A stretch of DNA of 64,000 nt from Eunapius fragilis (lineage: Eukaryota; Porifera; Demospongiae; Spongillida; Spongillidae): assembly GCA_963681505.1 (NCBI GenBank), contig OY811976.1, positions 9,527,999 to 9,591,998 of the forward strand, read 5' to 3'. Shown in pieces: positions 20,906-32,564 of this stretch; position 1 is the first letter of the stretch; each line of letters begins with the position of its first letter. The position numbers and the translations under genes were made by a program. The notes under the pieces are model-generated. The model saw only the letters and a list, made by a program, of their open reading frames with translations, had not been told where the DNA came from and made no database searches.

Positions 20906-21489
20906 AGTTTAGACGGACGGCTATTTAGCATGCGACGGGGATGGGAAACTATAGTCCTGTTTGGAGTGGCCTAATAATGGACATGTATCCAAGTACTCAA
21001 ACTGACACTGTTACCGTAGGAAAAATTTGTTTGTATCAACTGAATGAAGCTATCAAGAATCTATGGCCAAACACTCTGAGGGTTAAGAGGAGGAGAGGGT
21101 GTGTGGTTCTGCCGCCTCGGGAATGGTATCGCAGCCATTTTAAGCCCATGAATTTTCGGATACATACAGTAGCTGCTCGCACATCAGCACTTTCACACAT
21201 TCGCGTATCAGCACTAATAATTACTTCACAAAAAGGTTGTAAAAGCTTTCTTAGCGAAGTCATATAATAGTATGTAAACGATGAATTCATTAGATGGGAT
21301 CGATAGCGTTTGCAAAGCTAACATGTGAAAGTGCTGAGGTGCGAGCCGCTACCGTACGTGTAGTGGAGATGGAATCCACCCACGTTATTCAGCCTGGGTA
21401 CGAGACTAAATTGTGCCCGCCCTTTTGTGGACGCGGTATAAGACATGCCCATAAGTGTCATGATTATTAATAATCAATTTTATCCCAGG
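20906..21489. other. P2 upstream region, no gene recognised
   Basis: Contains a short frame (20941-21267 plus) with an overlapping minus frame and no motif. A near-repeat 'agctgctcgcacatcagcactttcaca' with an inverted partner at about 21318-21350 gives a weak stem. Confidence 0.35.
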
Positions 21490-23221
21490 ATGGCCAGTAG
21501 CGAGAACGTCTGCCGATCTCCACCCAACGGCAACCAGCCTCCTGCTTATGATGCCGCCGTGAGCCATAACCTCACATCCGTCCAACCGAACTGCCAGCAA
21601 CCAGTCGTGATGGTAAGATCTATACGGTACACCCCGCCCTCCCTTTAGTTAGCAATTCATAACTGCGAGGATACAGGGGCCCCCCTCTATAGTTAGCAAT
21701 TCAGCGATTAAAACAACAATATATGTATCTTAATGTTGCGGACAACCTCATCGTTATAAATGCTGTAGGAATTTTTATGCCGAAACGCTGAAATTGCAAA
21801 GCTTCTGGGGAGCTTACAGCGCTCCCCCATACCCCCTAGCTGGGCGGGAGGGGAGTACCCTTCCCGGGGCGGACCGCTCACTATTCTGCCCCACCTATAG
21901 TCACGCCTTCCATTGTGCCCCCCCCCCCCCCCCCCCCCCCCAAATCCTGGATCCGCCACTGCGATGACCAGGGTAGCCCGGGTCCGCTGCCCTCCTTAAC
22001 CTAAGTCCAGATAGCCTGCGTACTTTCCTCTCTGATTTTACGTACTAGATTTATACGTAAATGAAGCTCTATATTCTTAAATACTTTATGGAGAGCAGTT
22101 TTCTTTATGAACTGAGTCATACGTGCACGCGGTACAGTTATGTTCACTGCACTACGTATACCCCATCCTTCGGTAGTCTCGTTTCCAGATCCAACGTCAC
22201 GATGATAATCGCGCACACAGTTACGTACATTTGGATTTGGGTACGAGGCTACCTCCTTGGGTCGACACAGCGAAAAAAACGCGTCATATGATTTGACAGT
22301 AAAATCAAGCGCAATCAAGCGCAATCAAGCGCAATCAAGCGCACTTGATTGTACTGTGAAACCGTGCGTTGATTTAACAATTGACTCTAAAATAATCCGT
22401 TGTGAAATCAATAATTGATCTGACGCATTTTTCGCTGTGTGCGAGGAGCCTGGGCCCCGCCTCGAAATTTCCCGATAGCCAGTCTCCTTTTAAAAGGTCC
22501 AGGCCCCACCCATCTTTACGCCTCCGGTACAGGGTTTGCAGCATCCTAGCTACAACGGGCCAGCCACCTTCTTCGTCTTGGTACTTATAACCACCATCGT
22601 GTGCGGCTTCCTCAACCTGACGTCACTGACCTTCGGGACGATCGCGTTGGTAATGGCGGTAATGGTAAGTACACATCCACGCACGCATACACATACACAA
22701 GTAAACAAAATCATTCTCAAGCTCGAAAGTTGGTTAAATATAGAATAAAAAACACGGGAACAAGGTTTGAAAAAAAGAAATACTGAGACGACACTGATCT
22801 ATACTGTCATGTGGATTACAATAATTATTATTATATCACTTATGTTTAGCCTTTGGGGTCTGGGTACGAGACTACCCGCCTACATACATAGCCTGCCTTG
22901 TATTATATACTCAGGCTTGGAGCAAAAAGAGGGCTTACAACTATCCTGGTGCACAGCTCTGCTCGGTGACAGCTGTCTTGCTCTCCTTCTGCAACATCAC
23001 TTGGACAGGATTCTTATCTATGGTCATTGTTGGTTCGGTGGTTGGCCCGATTTGCCAGCGCCAATATTACTGTAAGCACTTAAAATTTTTTATCTGCTGT
23101 TCCTATTCCCCCCCCCCCCCCCCCCCCTCCCCCCCCCCCCCCCCCTCTTTCTCTCTTCTCCCTCCCTCCCTCCCCCCCCCCCCCCCCCCTCTCTCTCTCT
23201 CTCCTTACAGATTGTTCTTGA
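21490..23221 (+). CDS. Dispanin P2: short CD225/dispanin protein, four exons
   Basis: Exons 21490-21612, 22503-22664, 22915-23071 and a micro-exon 23211-23221 join in phase and give 150 residues. The N-terminus is MASSENVCRSPPNGNQPPAY. Exon 2 is APPIFTPPVQG...GPATFFVLVLITTIVCGFLN (TM1). Exon 3 begins AWSKKRAYNYPGAQLCSVTA and then VLLSFCNITWTGF (TM2). The micro-exon completes a Tyr-rich tail ...QYYYCS. Its acceptor follows a 100-base polypyrimidine tract. If exon 3 is read through instead, the frame runs into that tract, which favours splicing. Intron 1 is enlarged by repeats to 890 bp, compared with 60-75 bp in P1, P3 and P4. Key CD225 positions (loop Ala/Tyr, SFCNI in TM2) are kept. The head-to-head partner is not identifiable. 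Confidence 0.78.
21690..21962. mobile_element. Fragment of a GGCGGATCCAGG-type element in P2 intron 1
   Basis: The right end CCTGGATCCGCCACTG (about 21946-21961), preceded by a poly-C run of about 23, is the terminus of the CAGxGGCGGATCCAGG family. A matching left end is not found, so it is truncated or the left boundary is diverged. Confidence 0.5.
22225..22460. mobile_element. Inverted-repeat element with (CAATCAAGCG)n core in P2 intron 1
   Basis: CACAGCGAAAAAAACGCGTCA near 22267 is inverted near 22421 as TGACGCATTTTTCGCTGTGT, and flanking 'tacgaggctacctcct' has a weaker partner 'gcgaggagcctg'. The interior has four direct copies of AATCAAGCGC (about 22307-22343), with the fourth running into an inverse 'cttgattg'. 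Confidence 0.6.
23109..23208. repeat. Poly-C/CT tract before the P2 micro-exon
   Basis: About 100 bases of almost pure C with T and (CT)n, directly upstream of the CTTACAG acceptor of the last exon. The homologous place in P6 is a pure (CT)n tract of about 360 bp (31818-32180). Confidence 0.85.
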
Positions 23222-24240
23222 GCTTGCACGCACATGCAAACATTCAACCTGCATCATTATAGAAGTGTGCACACCAGTACAATCATGTATATTGCCATGC
23301 GTAAAACTGATGCGGAATATAAGGAATGTGATTTTTTTTTTGCTGTACTTGACAGGCTGAATGTCACAGGTTGAAGTCCATAATTAATCCCTACTTGGAA
23401 TCCCTACAAAAACATAATCTTTCACAGGATCATGTACATGACAGCTGGTCTGAAAAATCCTAACAGGGATTGTCAGCCAATCAAATAGTCACTGATACTA
23501 AGCTATTGATGCAGTAAATACACAACACTCCAACTGGTTTAACCTGTTATCTATATGGCCATTTAACCTACCATCTTGCCATTATCCCCTCCCCCTCCTA
23601 ATGCTACTACTATACTACCACATACCACCATAGAATTTAAGGCTGGCAGTCATGAGGCACCTATGCATTGTACTTAGTTTATATGCTGTTTGCATTCTTC
23701 TTACATGCCATGACAGCCAGTTAGCTGGATAACCAGCAGCATAGGCCTTTTCATGTGTCATGTAATCTGACATACACGTTACTTCAATGCCACACAATAC
23801 AAACAATCCGCCATGTTGGTGCACAGCTTTGATAAATCACGTGATGAAAAAAATTGCCAAGTGCCTTGAGATGAAGCCTTTTATTCTGTTCATGGTATAT
23901 GTGATTATATATCTGTTCATGGTATATGTGATTATATATCTGTTCATGGTATATGTGATTATATATAGACAAGTTAACCAAGGTACTAGGGACTAAGTTC
24001 AGTTATAACAATTGTACTAGGACTCTAATTAATAGAAGTGCACATCATCTTGCTGCTACAAAAAGTGTTCATTTTTTTGCCGGTACATGGTGCATGTTGT
24101 GTTAGCAGAGCAGATCTAGACGACGAATTACATCACCACTATCTGTTGCTGCAGTGGGACCACGCCTAGTGTTGTGTCTATAAATACATCCTGTTGCCAT
24201 TTCAATTAGTGAGCAACAGCATTCCTTTTGTCATTAATTC
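23222..24240. other. Tail-to-tail spacer between P2 and dispanin F
   Basis: No gene. It holds three direct copies of a 27-bp unit (CTGTTCATGGTATATGTGAT plus TATATAT) at 23886-23966. Blocks near 23990-24240 ('gtactagg', 'gtgggacca', 'tacatcctg', 'attccttttgtcattaattcacactccctcttatgatgtaatc') recur at 32400-32590 and 51590-51745, showing one ancestral spacer copied with the genes. Confidence 0.5.
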
Positions 24241-24254
24241 ACACTCCCTCTTAT

Positions 24255-24908
24255 GATGTAATCCACAATGTCACTGGCTGTAAAAGCCAACATCTGCACA
24301 ACTGTTGATGCATCACAATTCCTTTCTGAATATTTCCACTATTATACATGTAACATGGGGTAGGGCATGTTGGTCATGCGTTATAAATGATCCCCAGTAT
24401 TATCATGGAATGAGACATGATCCTATGATATAATTATTGTGGTCCACCCCTATATGTCTTGTGATCATCCTTCCTCATTCCAACCTCATACCATAACAAC
24501 ACAACATACTACCCCCCTCCTCCCCTCTCCTTCCCATTCCCTCAATACCCTACCTTCCTGGACATCACTACAGAAGGCACAGAGAACACACCAGGGACAG
24601 AGGAAACACTGTCCCAAAGAGAACCATGGCTACATTGGACAGCCACATGTAGCTGGCGGGTGTGTAGTGTAGGTTAGCCTGAATATAGAGACAGAGGGGC
24701 AGATTCAGGGGTTTGTTAGTTAGGGTTATGCCTTCAAACTAATCCTGACGGGTCGACTGACACATGTTAGGGTCAACTTTTCACCCAGGTTCCGAATCCA
24801 CCCTCCAATTGCACACGTCTCTCACTCCGACACACTTTCATTGAAAATAACATAGGTTGGTGCCTTTCAGTGCCACACTCTTTTCCCCTGATTGATGAAT
24901 GGTGAGCC
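24255..24908 (-). pseudogene. Dispanin F: broken Q/G/M-type dispanin (TM1 exon and TM2 remnant)
   Basis: The TM1 exon lies at 24908-24554 on the minus strand. It is split by about 205 bp of foreign sequence (about 24684-24890) and carries a 2-base insertion (GTGTGTTC for GTGTTC) that shifts the frame just after the conserved PLSLV. It still encodes HYTPASYMWLSNVAMVLFGT. Left of it, 24262-24345 is a degenerate, shortened TM2 exon without usable splice sites. No exon 1 is recognisable to the right. It is head to head with P3. Confidence 0.7.
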
Positions 24909-25123
24909 CTGGGAGAGTACAAGGGATGACCAGCAATGAAAAGAAAGCAGTTATGTACAATGAAAGCTAAGGACATACCTAAACCACACCCTAGAGGTAA
25001 ATCAAATTCACACACGAGCATATGCTGCTTACATCAATGCTTTGGCCCTGGCATATTTCTCACAGGCACTCAATGTTTTTTGTATTGTCCGGAAAGTTAA
25101 TCTGTATCTCAGCAACTCTGACA

Positions 25124-25199
<76 letters not shown>

Positions 25200-25330
25200 A
25201 CACATAAACACATGCACACACAGACGCTGGACCCATCCACACACACAGGCACACACATACACATATACAGACGCTGGACCCATGTACACACATGCACACA
25301 CCTCCACACACACAGATGCTGGACCCATGC
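25124..25330. repeat. (CA)n microsatellite and 'gacgctggaccca' minisatellite
   Basis: Pure (CA)n from about 25126 to 25194, then degenerate AC-rich DNA with three copies of (A)CAGA(C/T)GCTGGACCCAT spaced about 55 bp. The same structure, with more units, is at 62835-62980, where the flanks also match. Confidence 0.85.
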
Positions 25331-26326
25331 ACACTTGCTCCCTCATCAAGGAGTTAGTGAATGCTACCAATATGCAATGTTGGAGAAGGCTATCCTTTAT
25401 TCCATACTGTCCAACCTCTGACCTCTCATGTATGACTACTCAATGCAATTACCCCTCTCCCTCCTGCCCAGTCGTATTTCCCTCCTCCCCAGCCTTCCCA
25501 TTCTCTCAGTATGACCAGGTGGGGGTTAAGAGTGATAAGCATTGCTGAAAGGAAAAGATGTGAGTGAGCAATGAAAGAAAGCACCCTTTTTGATAACATC
25601 GTTATAGCAACCACTCTGAACCAAGGTCTGCAGCTCACAACATAACAACATGCGTGTGGTGCGAGTTAAATTTACTTTCTTACAATGTACGTCATAGTAT
25701 TGGAATGTGACATTTCCTGTGTTGATAATCATTCTTTATTAGACAGTATTCAAACATGACTTCATAGATGTTAGTGATGTTGTTTGTCATAGCAATTAGT
25801 TACCCCAAATCAAATCTAGCTTTTCACTGCTTAGATTGGCCCCACCATGTACCTTTGTGGTGCAGACTTCTGCAAGATCAGCAGAGAAGGGTGGCCTATA
25901 CAACTCTAAAGCAGGGCACAGAGCCAAGAGGAATGCATGTACAAAGCAAACACACTTCAGGAGTTTATGGGGTCAATTGGTTTGTGAAAGTGATCGGTGT
26001 AAGCTATATTAGATGCCATGAACCTGAATGGATTTGAGCTTCACATATGTTGTAATGATGAGGGTAATGATTCAGAAGATGCAGTTGATAGGGTTCAGCT
26101 GCTCATTGACATCTGGCTTGCAACAGCTGCATTCAATGGGAGCTAAACTGGATGACAATGCATGTTTTTTTTTTTCCTGATGCATCTCGAGAATGCCACG
26201 AATACGTAATATGCATAGCAATCTGCATGCTTCCATATTGAACTATTCCATTTTATTAAAAGGTTGCAAATTACACTGCACAGGGGTGTATAAACTACGT
26301 ATCCACTGCATTGTGAGAAGTACACA

Positions 26327-26360
<34 letters not shown>

Positions 26361-26440
26361 TTAAATTCCTATAGACCTTATTTATCTGTTTCGAATATTA
26401 CCGTGGGAAAAGCTGTTCATCATCATTGTGTGTTGCCGGG
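25331..26440. other. Intergenic DNA between dispanins F and P3
   Basis: Intron/flank-like sequence related to other minus-strand dispanin introns ('atgaccaggtg...ggttaagagtgataagcat'), then unclassified DNA and a poly-G run of about 33 at 26327-26359 just before P3. The block 'attaaattcctatagaccttat...tctgtttcgaat' after the poly-G recurs before P4 (33549). Confidence 0.45.
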
Positions 26441-26997
26441 ATGGCCAGTAGCGAGAACGTCGACCGATCTCCTTTCTACGGCAGCCAGCCTCCTGCTTAT
26501 GATGCCGCCGTCCAACCGAACTGCCAGCAGCCGGTCATGATGGTAATTATGAGCTAGCTCGCTACGCTATATGTGGTCCATGACCCGTTCTCGTTCGAAG
26601 GTTCAGGCCCCGCACATCTTTACGCCACCCGTACAGGGTATGCAACACCCCAACCACAACGGGCCAGCCAACTTCTTCGTCTTGGTACTTATAACCACCA
26701 TCGTGTGCGGCTTCCTCAATCTGACGTCGCTAATCTTTGGGACGATCGCGTTGGTAATGGCGGTAATGGTACGTACACGTAGGCCTGTTTCGTTTCCTCT
26801 CTTATTATATTCATCATAACACACTCCAGGCTTGGACCAGAAAGACGGCCTATGATTACCCCAGCGCCCAGCGATACTCGGTGATCGCTGTGGTACTCTC
26901 CTTCTGCAACATCATTTGGACGTGGATTTGGGCCACCATCATTATCGGCGGGGTGGTGGGTGGCATCTACAGACGCTACTTCATCCGCTACTACTAG
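26441..26997 (+). CDS. Dispanin P3: short CD225/dispanin protein, three exons, intact
   Basis: Exons 26441-26542, 26607-26768 and 26830-26997, all GT-AG phase 0, give 143 residues. The N-terminus MASSENVDRSPFYGSQPPAY is cytosolic. TM1 is about residues 57-88 (FFVLVLITTIVCGFLNLTSL), then the loop AWTRKTAYDYPSAQRYSVIA, then TM2 about 104-135 (AVVLSFCNIIWTWIW). The tail GIYRRYFIRYY is basic and Tyr-rich. The fold matches the CD225/dispanin domain: two hydrophobic segments joined by an Ala/Tyr-containing polar loop. This is the cleanest member of the plus-strand subfamily. Exon 1 is shortened relative to P1/P2 by loss of the SHNLTS segment. Membrane trafficking or defence roles are possible by family analogy only. 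Confidence 0.87.
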
Positions 26998-28144
26998 AAT
27001 CGTATTCGAGACCTGGTGAGTTTAATTTTCACTTGTACGTGCTTATTTTTTATACCGGTTGCTTTCTCCGGCCCTTCTCCTTACATGCCAGTGATGCCAC
27101 CAACAACGACGTCGCTAGTTGGATTACCTGCTGTATGTATCACCGCTGCACGAATTATGTAACTAGTCGTTTTACAAATACCGTGATATTATAACGATGA
27201 TTTCACTGCAATATTAAACAAATGAACGTGCAAAAAGAAAGAGATCCTATTCATGTGAAAATGGACCTTGTAAGGGACTGTCCATAAAAATGGTTGCAGC
27301 AAATGTCCTGTGAGGTCATGCAGGGTCAAAGGAGCTACTTATTTCCTCTTTCTCTCTGCGAGGTGACTGATTTCTGCCAAAGCTTTCACCACCCCCCCCC
27401 CCCCCCCCCCCCCCCCCTACCAACCCCCAGGATATTGTATGGTGTTGATAAGAATTGCATTACAATCATCTGAGCTCTGGCTTTCCGGCATGCATATCTT
27501 GGCAGTTAAAGATATCCATGCATGGGCATGTTGTGTGCTCTGATGTGGTACACTGTTAACGTCCTTACCTATACCTGTAGACACAGCTTGCCAGAGTATA
27601 AATATTTATTGCTATGACAACCGCAATTGTTACTGCCCCTCCCCTTCAGATTACATGTACACAAATGTGTCTAGTTTGCTGCTGCTGTTGCCCTCCCCAA
27701 CCTCACCTATTTTATCTTCCCCTTCTTTAATATGTTGAGAAGTGACAAGCGTAACTCTTTGCTGGCCATACCACATACTGCAGTTATGGTCATTATAGCC
27801 AATGACCTCATCCAGAGGACTTGTGTCAGGACTGGTGTCATCATGGCCTGATCGTATCCAGGGGGTGTCTTGGACAGTTGGTAAGTTAGATCCATTGTGT
27901 GATAAAAGGCCAGCAAGGGTTATGTGTCACTTCTCAACATATTGAACACAGACAACTTTTGCAGCGTCAGATGAATGCTGCTCAGTTTTGACATCATGTT
28001 ATCCCTTTTGTCCAGCACACATGAAATATTGTAATTATATAAATACATGATGTGTTTCTCTCTGTAGCAGTGCTTACCCAATTGGCCTGCAGGTCAATCA
28101 ATCAAACATCCAAAAATCAATTAGATGGGGCATTCCATTTGGTG

Positions 28145-28198
<54 letters not shown>

Positions 28199-28438
28199 TG
28201 GGTAAGCACTGTAGCAGTGCTTACCCAATTGTGTGGTGTGTGTTAATATTACTTTCTTACAATGTACGTCATAATATTGAGTTCTGTGATCTGATCCAGT
28301 ACATGCATGTACATGAAATATATAAATACATGATGTGTTTCTCTCTGTAGCAGTGCTTACCCAATTGGCCTGCAGGTGTATAACCAATCAATCAATCAAA
28401 CATCCAAAAACCAATTAGATGGGGCATTCCATTTGGTG

Positions 28439-28487
<49 letters not shown>

Positions 28488-28946
28488 ACACACACACAAC
28501 ACACATACACTGCATGTATGGACAAATTTTCATGACCTAAACAAACCGGTAACTTCAGAAAAACAGAGCTTGCACAGTAAAATAAGTTATGAGCTACCAC
28601 AGGGTGATACGGATAAATCATGTGTGTAGAGTGTACATGAGAGCAATCTTCTCATCATGACACTAATGAACCATAAGGTGAGGTCACATTACATCCTGAA
28701 GTTCCACAATTTAAAGACAAATTGCTTATGACACATGTGCAGAACACTCCAGACAACTTCATCCTTCTTTCAATTATATTTCTGTTTTCAACTATGTAGC
28801 AAAAACAAATCTATACATCAGCTTCTGAGGTCTGATGTGGTCCTGAGATATACATGTATGACAGTACTACTATTTATGTATGTTACAAATATGTACAGTT
28901 ATCCATGAGGTGAGTTCTGTGATCTGATCCAGTTGGCCTGCAGGAC
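26998..28946. other. Intergenic DNA between P3 and C (1.9 kb)
   Basis: No gene supported. Contains a poly-C run at 27391-27418, a direct duplication of about 110 bp (28040-28147 and 28321-28440, starting 'aatacatgatgtgtttctctc') each ending in a (CA)n tract, and inverted short words (GTAGCAGTGCTTACCCAATT occurs three times around the first tract, and 'aattgggtaagcactg' in between). The right part is the 3' flank of gene C, similar to the flanks of A and E. Confidence 0.5.
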
Positions 28947-30762
28947 TCAGCCATAGTAGTAGTAGGAGGGCTGGAGAACAAGTAGAGCATATGTAGTCAG
29001 GTGACAGAAGACACAATAGACCACACCCACACACCATAGACATGGGCATTGCACTGTGGTGCCAGGTGCTATGTGTGGTGGCCACTGCTATTCCCACAGA
29101 GCTCCTCCCCCTTACCCAACCATGGTTATTACATCATGGTGATGTAATCCATCCCTGTAACAGGTCTGGGCCCAAGGCTGTTCCACCCTCACACCTACCT
29201 TTCTTGGACGATACAGTCCCAGGACCAGGCCCAGGATGAGGTCACTGGCTATAAAGGCAAACACCACAGCTGCAAAGTTGAGGTAAACAGCCGATGCACC
29301 ATGATTCCTGCCTTTGTGAATATTTCCACTTTTAGTTGCGTTCTCACTCTAAAAGATGGAGTGACATTGGGTAGAGCACATTGGTCACATGTATTAAACC
29401 TGTAAATGACCCCAGTATCAGGGATTTGTCTGACACACCTGCTACCCACATGTGACTTTTGGGCATACCTGCCAGTGAAAATTTTTTAATTTTAATTATA
29501 GTGAATTTTGAAGTGATGAACATAATCCACCCAGTTGCTTATCCCACGCATGGTAAATAAATCCAATGACCTTCTATACCAACCTGATTGCAGTGACCCC
29601 ACTATGCCAAATGTCTCTGCAGAGCACTAACATAATTATTCATCACGATTTCTATGCAAAATGCAACAGTTTTAAACTTACTGGGTCATCGCCCCACAGA
29701 CTACATTTACTCCATCCATGCTAAGGAATTGGTGAAACCCCACTTTGCTAATTCCTGGATCCACCATTGACCTCACTTAGTAAAAATCACTCATCTCAAT
29801 TGCAACTACATCCTAACCTCCTCCCCATTCTCATTTCCCTCCTCCCCTCTCCTTCCCATTCCTCAACACCCTACCTTCCTGGACATCACTACAGCAGGCA
29901 CAGAGAACACCAGGGACAGAGGACACACTATCCCAAAGAGAACCATGGTTACATAGGACAGCCACATGTAGCTGGTGGGTGTGTAGTGTAGGTTAGGCTG
30001 ATTGAAGAATGGTGAGCCCTGGGAGGGTGAGAGTGATGACCAGGTGAGGGTTAAGGGTGATTATGCATCATAATGATGATGTCACAATGAGGAGGGCTAG
30101 TTGGTCATGAAAGGCTTTCCAATCATTCTTACAATGAGATCATATTAGAAACATGATGCAAGACTACACATTCCAATATTATGATGTAAACAAAACACCT
30201 TCTTTAACAATCACCCATGACAACAATCTTACCATAATAACCATACCACCTTGTCCGTTATTGTACATCACTGCACCAGGGGGAGGGTACATCTGAGAGG
30301 TCTGTGGTACTGCTGTCTGCATCTGAGGTGGTTGCATCTGCCATGGCGCTTGTTGTCCTCCCATCACCTTCATCGGCTGTCCCATCGCCATCTGCCCGCC
30401 CTGTTGTCCCATCATCATCGGCTGTACCATCGTCATCTGCCCGCCCTGTTGTCCCATCATCATCGGCTGTCCCATCGCCATCTGCCCGCCCTGTTGTCCC
30501 ATCATCATCATCGGCTGTACCATCGCCATCTGTCCGCCCTGTTGTCCCATCATCATCGGCTGTCCCATCGCCATCTGCCCGCCCTGCTGTCCCGCAATCA
30601 TTTGTCCGCCCTGAGGGCTCGCCGACATCATCGGCTGGCCTGGATGTCCGATCAATCCCTGGAGGGGAACGAACGGAGTGGCTGGTGAACGTGTCCTACT
30701 TCAGACATACTTACTGTCGCGGAGTCATTTTGCTGCACGGAGCCAGCGAATACCGTGGACAT
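28947..30762 (-). CDS. Dispanin C: Q/G/M-rich CD225/dispanin protein, four exons, one frameshift
   Basis: Exons on the minus strand are 30762-30233, 30018-29875, 29348-29199 and 28970-28947. The TM1 exon encodes YMWLSYVTMVLFGIVCPLS and the TM2 exon has GASAVYLNFAAVVFAFIASD; the last exon encodes PSYYYYG. Splice sites are canonical and phase 0. Exon 1 is 530 nt, one base short of in-phase. Relative to E, GGACACGGTCAACCA is GGACACGTTCACCA here, so the first 30 codons are out of frame. A Met in frame at 30655 would still give a 246-residue protein with the full repeat segment (MGQQGGQMAMGQPMM-type units) and both TM segments. This is either a real recent lesion, use of the downstream start, or a sequencing error. 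Intron 2 carries exactly one copy of the 37-bp unit that forms arrays elsewhere (about 29361-29397). It is head to head with remnant P6. Confidence 0.75.
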
Positions 30763-30895
30763 CGTGATGTTTTCGTACGCTCAATCCCATAGCGTCACGC
30801 ATACATGTAATTTATAACATTCCCCGCCCCCCAAATTAGTAGCGGCTCACGTTATGGAAAACCGCGTATTACGGAAAATAATTATATTCAACTGG

Positions 30896-31388
30896 TTCAA
30901 TAATTATCGCCCGTGGTTGAACCGACGGTGTCCTTGCTGAGTTCGAGAGCTACCTTCGTTCTTTGGAGCGATCTCATACCTGTCCGATCGGTGCGTGTAG
31001 GCTGGCCACCTCACGGTACCTGGCACCTTTGGCTGAAACCCTAGCCTTGATGATTCGTGGTGCGCTCTTATTTGGAGACGGACACCTGGATGGAAGGATG
31101 ATGTGGACAGGTGACAAAGCGGAAAAGTTGACTTCGGGAGTGGCTCGAAAAGAGAGGAATTCCCTCTGCGGATTAGGGCCACGAAAGAGGGATATTACTT
31201 GGAAGCTGCCTCGGAGGACCATGTGGAACTTTCTTTTCTCAAACCACGGAAGTCTAACGAGGCTAGACCTTGGAACATTGTCCGGGAGCGCACACGAGGA
31301 CTGCATTTGCTGACTTTAAGTTTTGTGTAGATGGTGTGTACGTACATAAATGACATGTAATAATAATCAATAGCATAATTTTTCCATG
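30896..31388. mobile_element. 493-bp insertion with 9-bp target duplication
   Basis: TTCAACTGG occurs at 30887-30895 and 31389-31397. The paralogous site at 50888-50897 has it once, with no insertion, so this is an empty-site comparison within the window. The insert is GC-richer than its flanks and has open frames on both strands, including one without Met at 31115-31330 (ending ...RERTRGLHLLTLSFV) and one at 30963-31313. I recognise no domain. Terminal inverted repeats are not obvious. Confidence 0.7.
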
Positions 31389-31414
31389 TTCAACTGGAGA
31401 AGGAGTAAACTGTT

Positions 31415-31485
31415 AGTGCTCTTAGCCAAACCTCCGGGTCGCTACCACATAGCGGCAGTGACCCGATGGTTTGGCTAAGAACACT
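31415..31485. repeat. Imperfect hairpin in the dispanin head-to-head spacer (copy 1)
   Basis: AGTGCTCTTAGCCAAACC and CCGGGTCGCT pair with AGTGACCCG and GGTTTGGCTAAGAACACT around a small loop. An almost identical hairpin is at 50925-50985 in the equivalent position, with compensating-type differences not tested. Confidence 0.75.
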
Positions 31486-31584
31486 CTTTCTCATTTGAAA
31501 TAATTATTTTAAATTCGTTATACGCGGGTACGCCGCTGTTTTCCATATACGTGAGCCGCTACTGTAGCTGTCGCAGGTCGGCCG

Positions 31585-31800
31585 ATCTATAGCTGCCATT
31601 GACCATAATCTCACAGCCGCCCAACTGTCAAAAAATATGCAGCCAACACGTTGAGCTAAGAGGACTTTACGAAATAGCTATTAAGTATTAACTCATAAGC
31701 TCTGCATTTTGGACAGGATTCTTATCTTTGGTCATTGTTGGTTCGATAATTGGCCAATTTTGCCAGCTCCACTATCACTGTAAGAAAACTTTAAAAGTAT
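31585..31800 (+). pseudogene. Dispanin P6: remnant of exon 1 and TM2 exon
   Basis: 31600-31640 resembles the end of exon 1 of P1-P4 (CCATAATCTCACAGCCGCCC), without a start codon. 31708-31780 matches P2 exon 3 from TGGACAGGATTCTTATCT to the CACTGTAAG donor. The TM1 exon is missing. It is the counterpart of P7 at 51.1-51.3 kb and shares its deletions. Confidence 0.65.
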
Positions 31801-31817
31801 ATATCTGTCATCCTATT

Positions 31818-32188
<371 letters not shown>

Positions 32189-32564
32189 CTCCCCCTCCCA
32201 CAACCATTTTTTAGATGCATCATTAAAGAAGTACGCATGCGCACCAGTATAGTCATATTAGCACACATGCATAAAACTGATGCGGAATATAAGGATTTTT
32301 TTTTCTGTTCTTGAAAGGCTGAATGTCAGAGGTATTTATTCCATACTCGTACATACTTTGCTACAGGATTCAGTTTCATATCTATACTAGAAATGAGTAG
32401 TGTTATATTAATGGTAGGCAAGCTGGGCAAGGTAGCAGGGACTAAGTAGTTGCGCTAGGACTGTAATTTGTGATCCATCTGTTACTGCTGTGGGACCGTG
32501 TTGTGTCTGTAGCTACATCCTGCTGCCATTCCAATTAGTGATTAACAGCATTCCTTTTGCAATT

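Larger units (their letters stand above)
30763..31584. promoter_or_regulatory. Head-to-head spacer of C and P6, with an insertion
   Basis: This corresponds to 50764-51094 between E and P7 and contains a shared hairpin (31415-31485). A 493-bp insertion (30896-31388) accounts for the length difference. Regulatory function is an inference from the divergent layout only. Confidence 0.35.

Noticed and set aside
30963..31313. 116-codon ORF with overlapping minus ORFs of 110 and 92 codons
   Set aside because: Lies within an insertion with a target duplication; three overlapping frames without motifs indicate low stop density, not a gene. Kept only as an observation.
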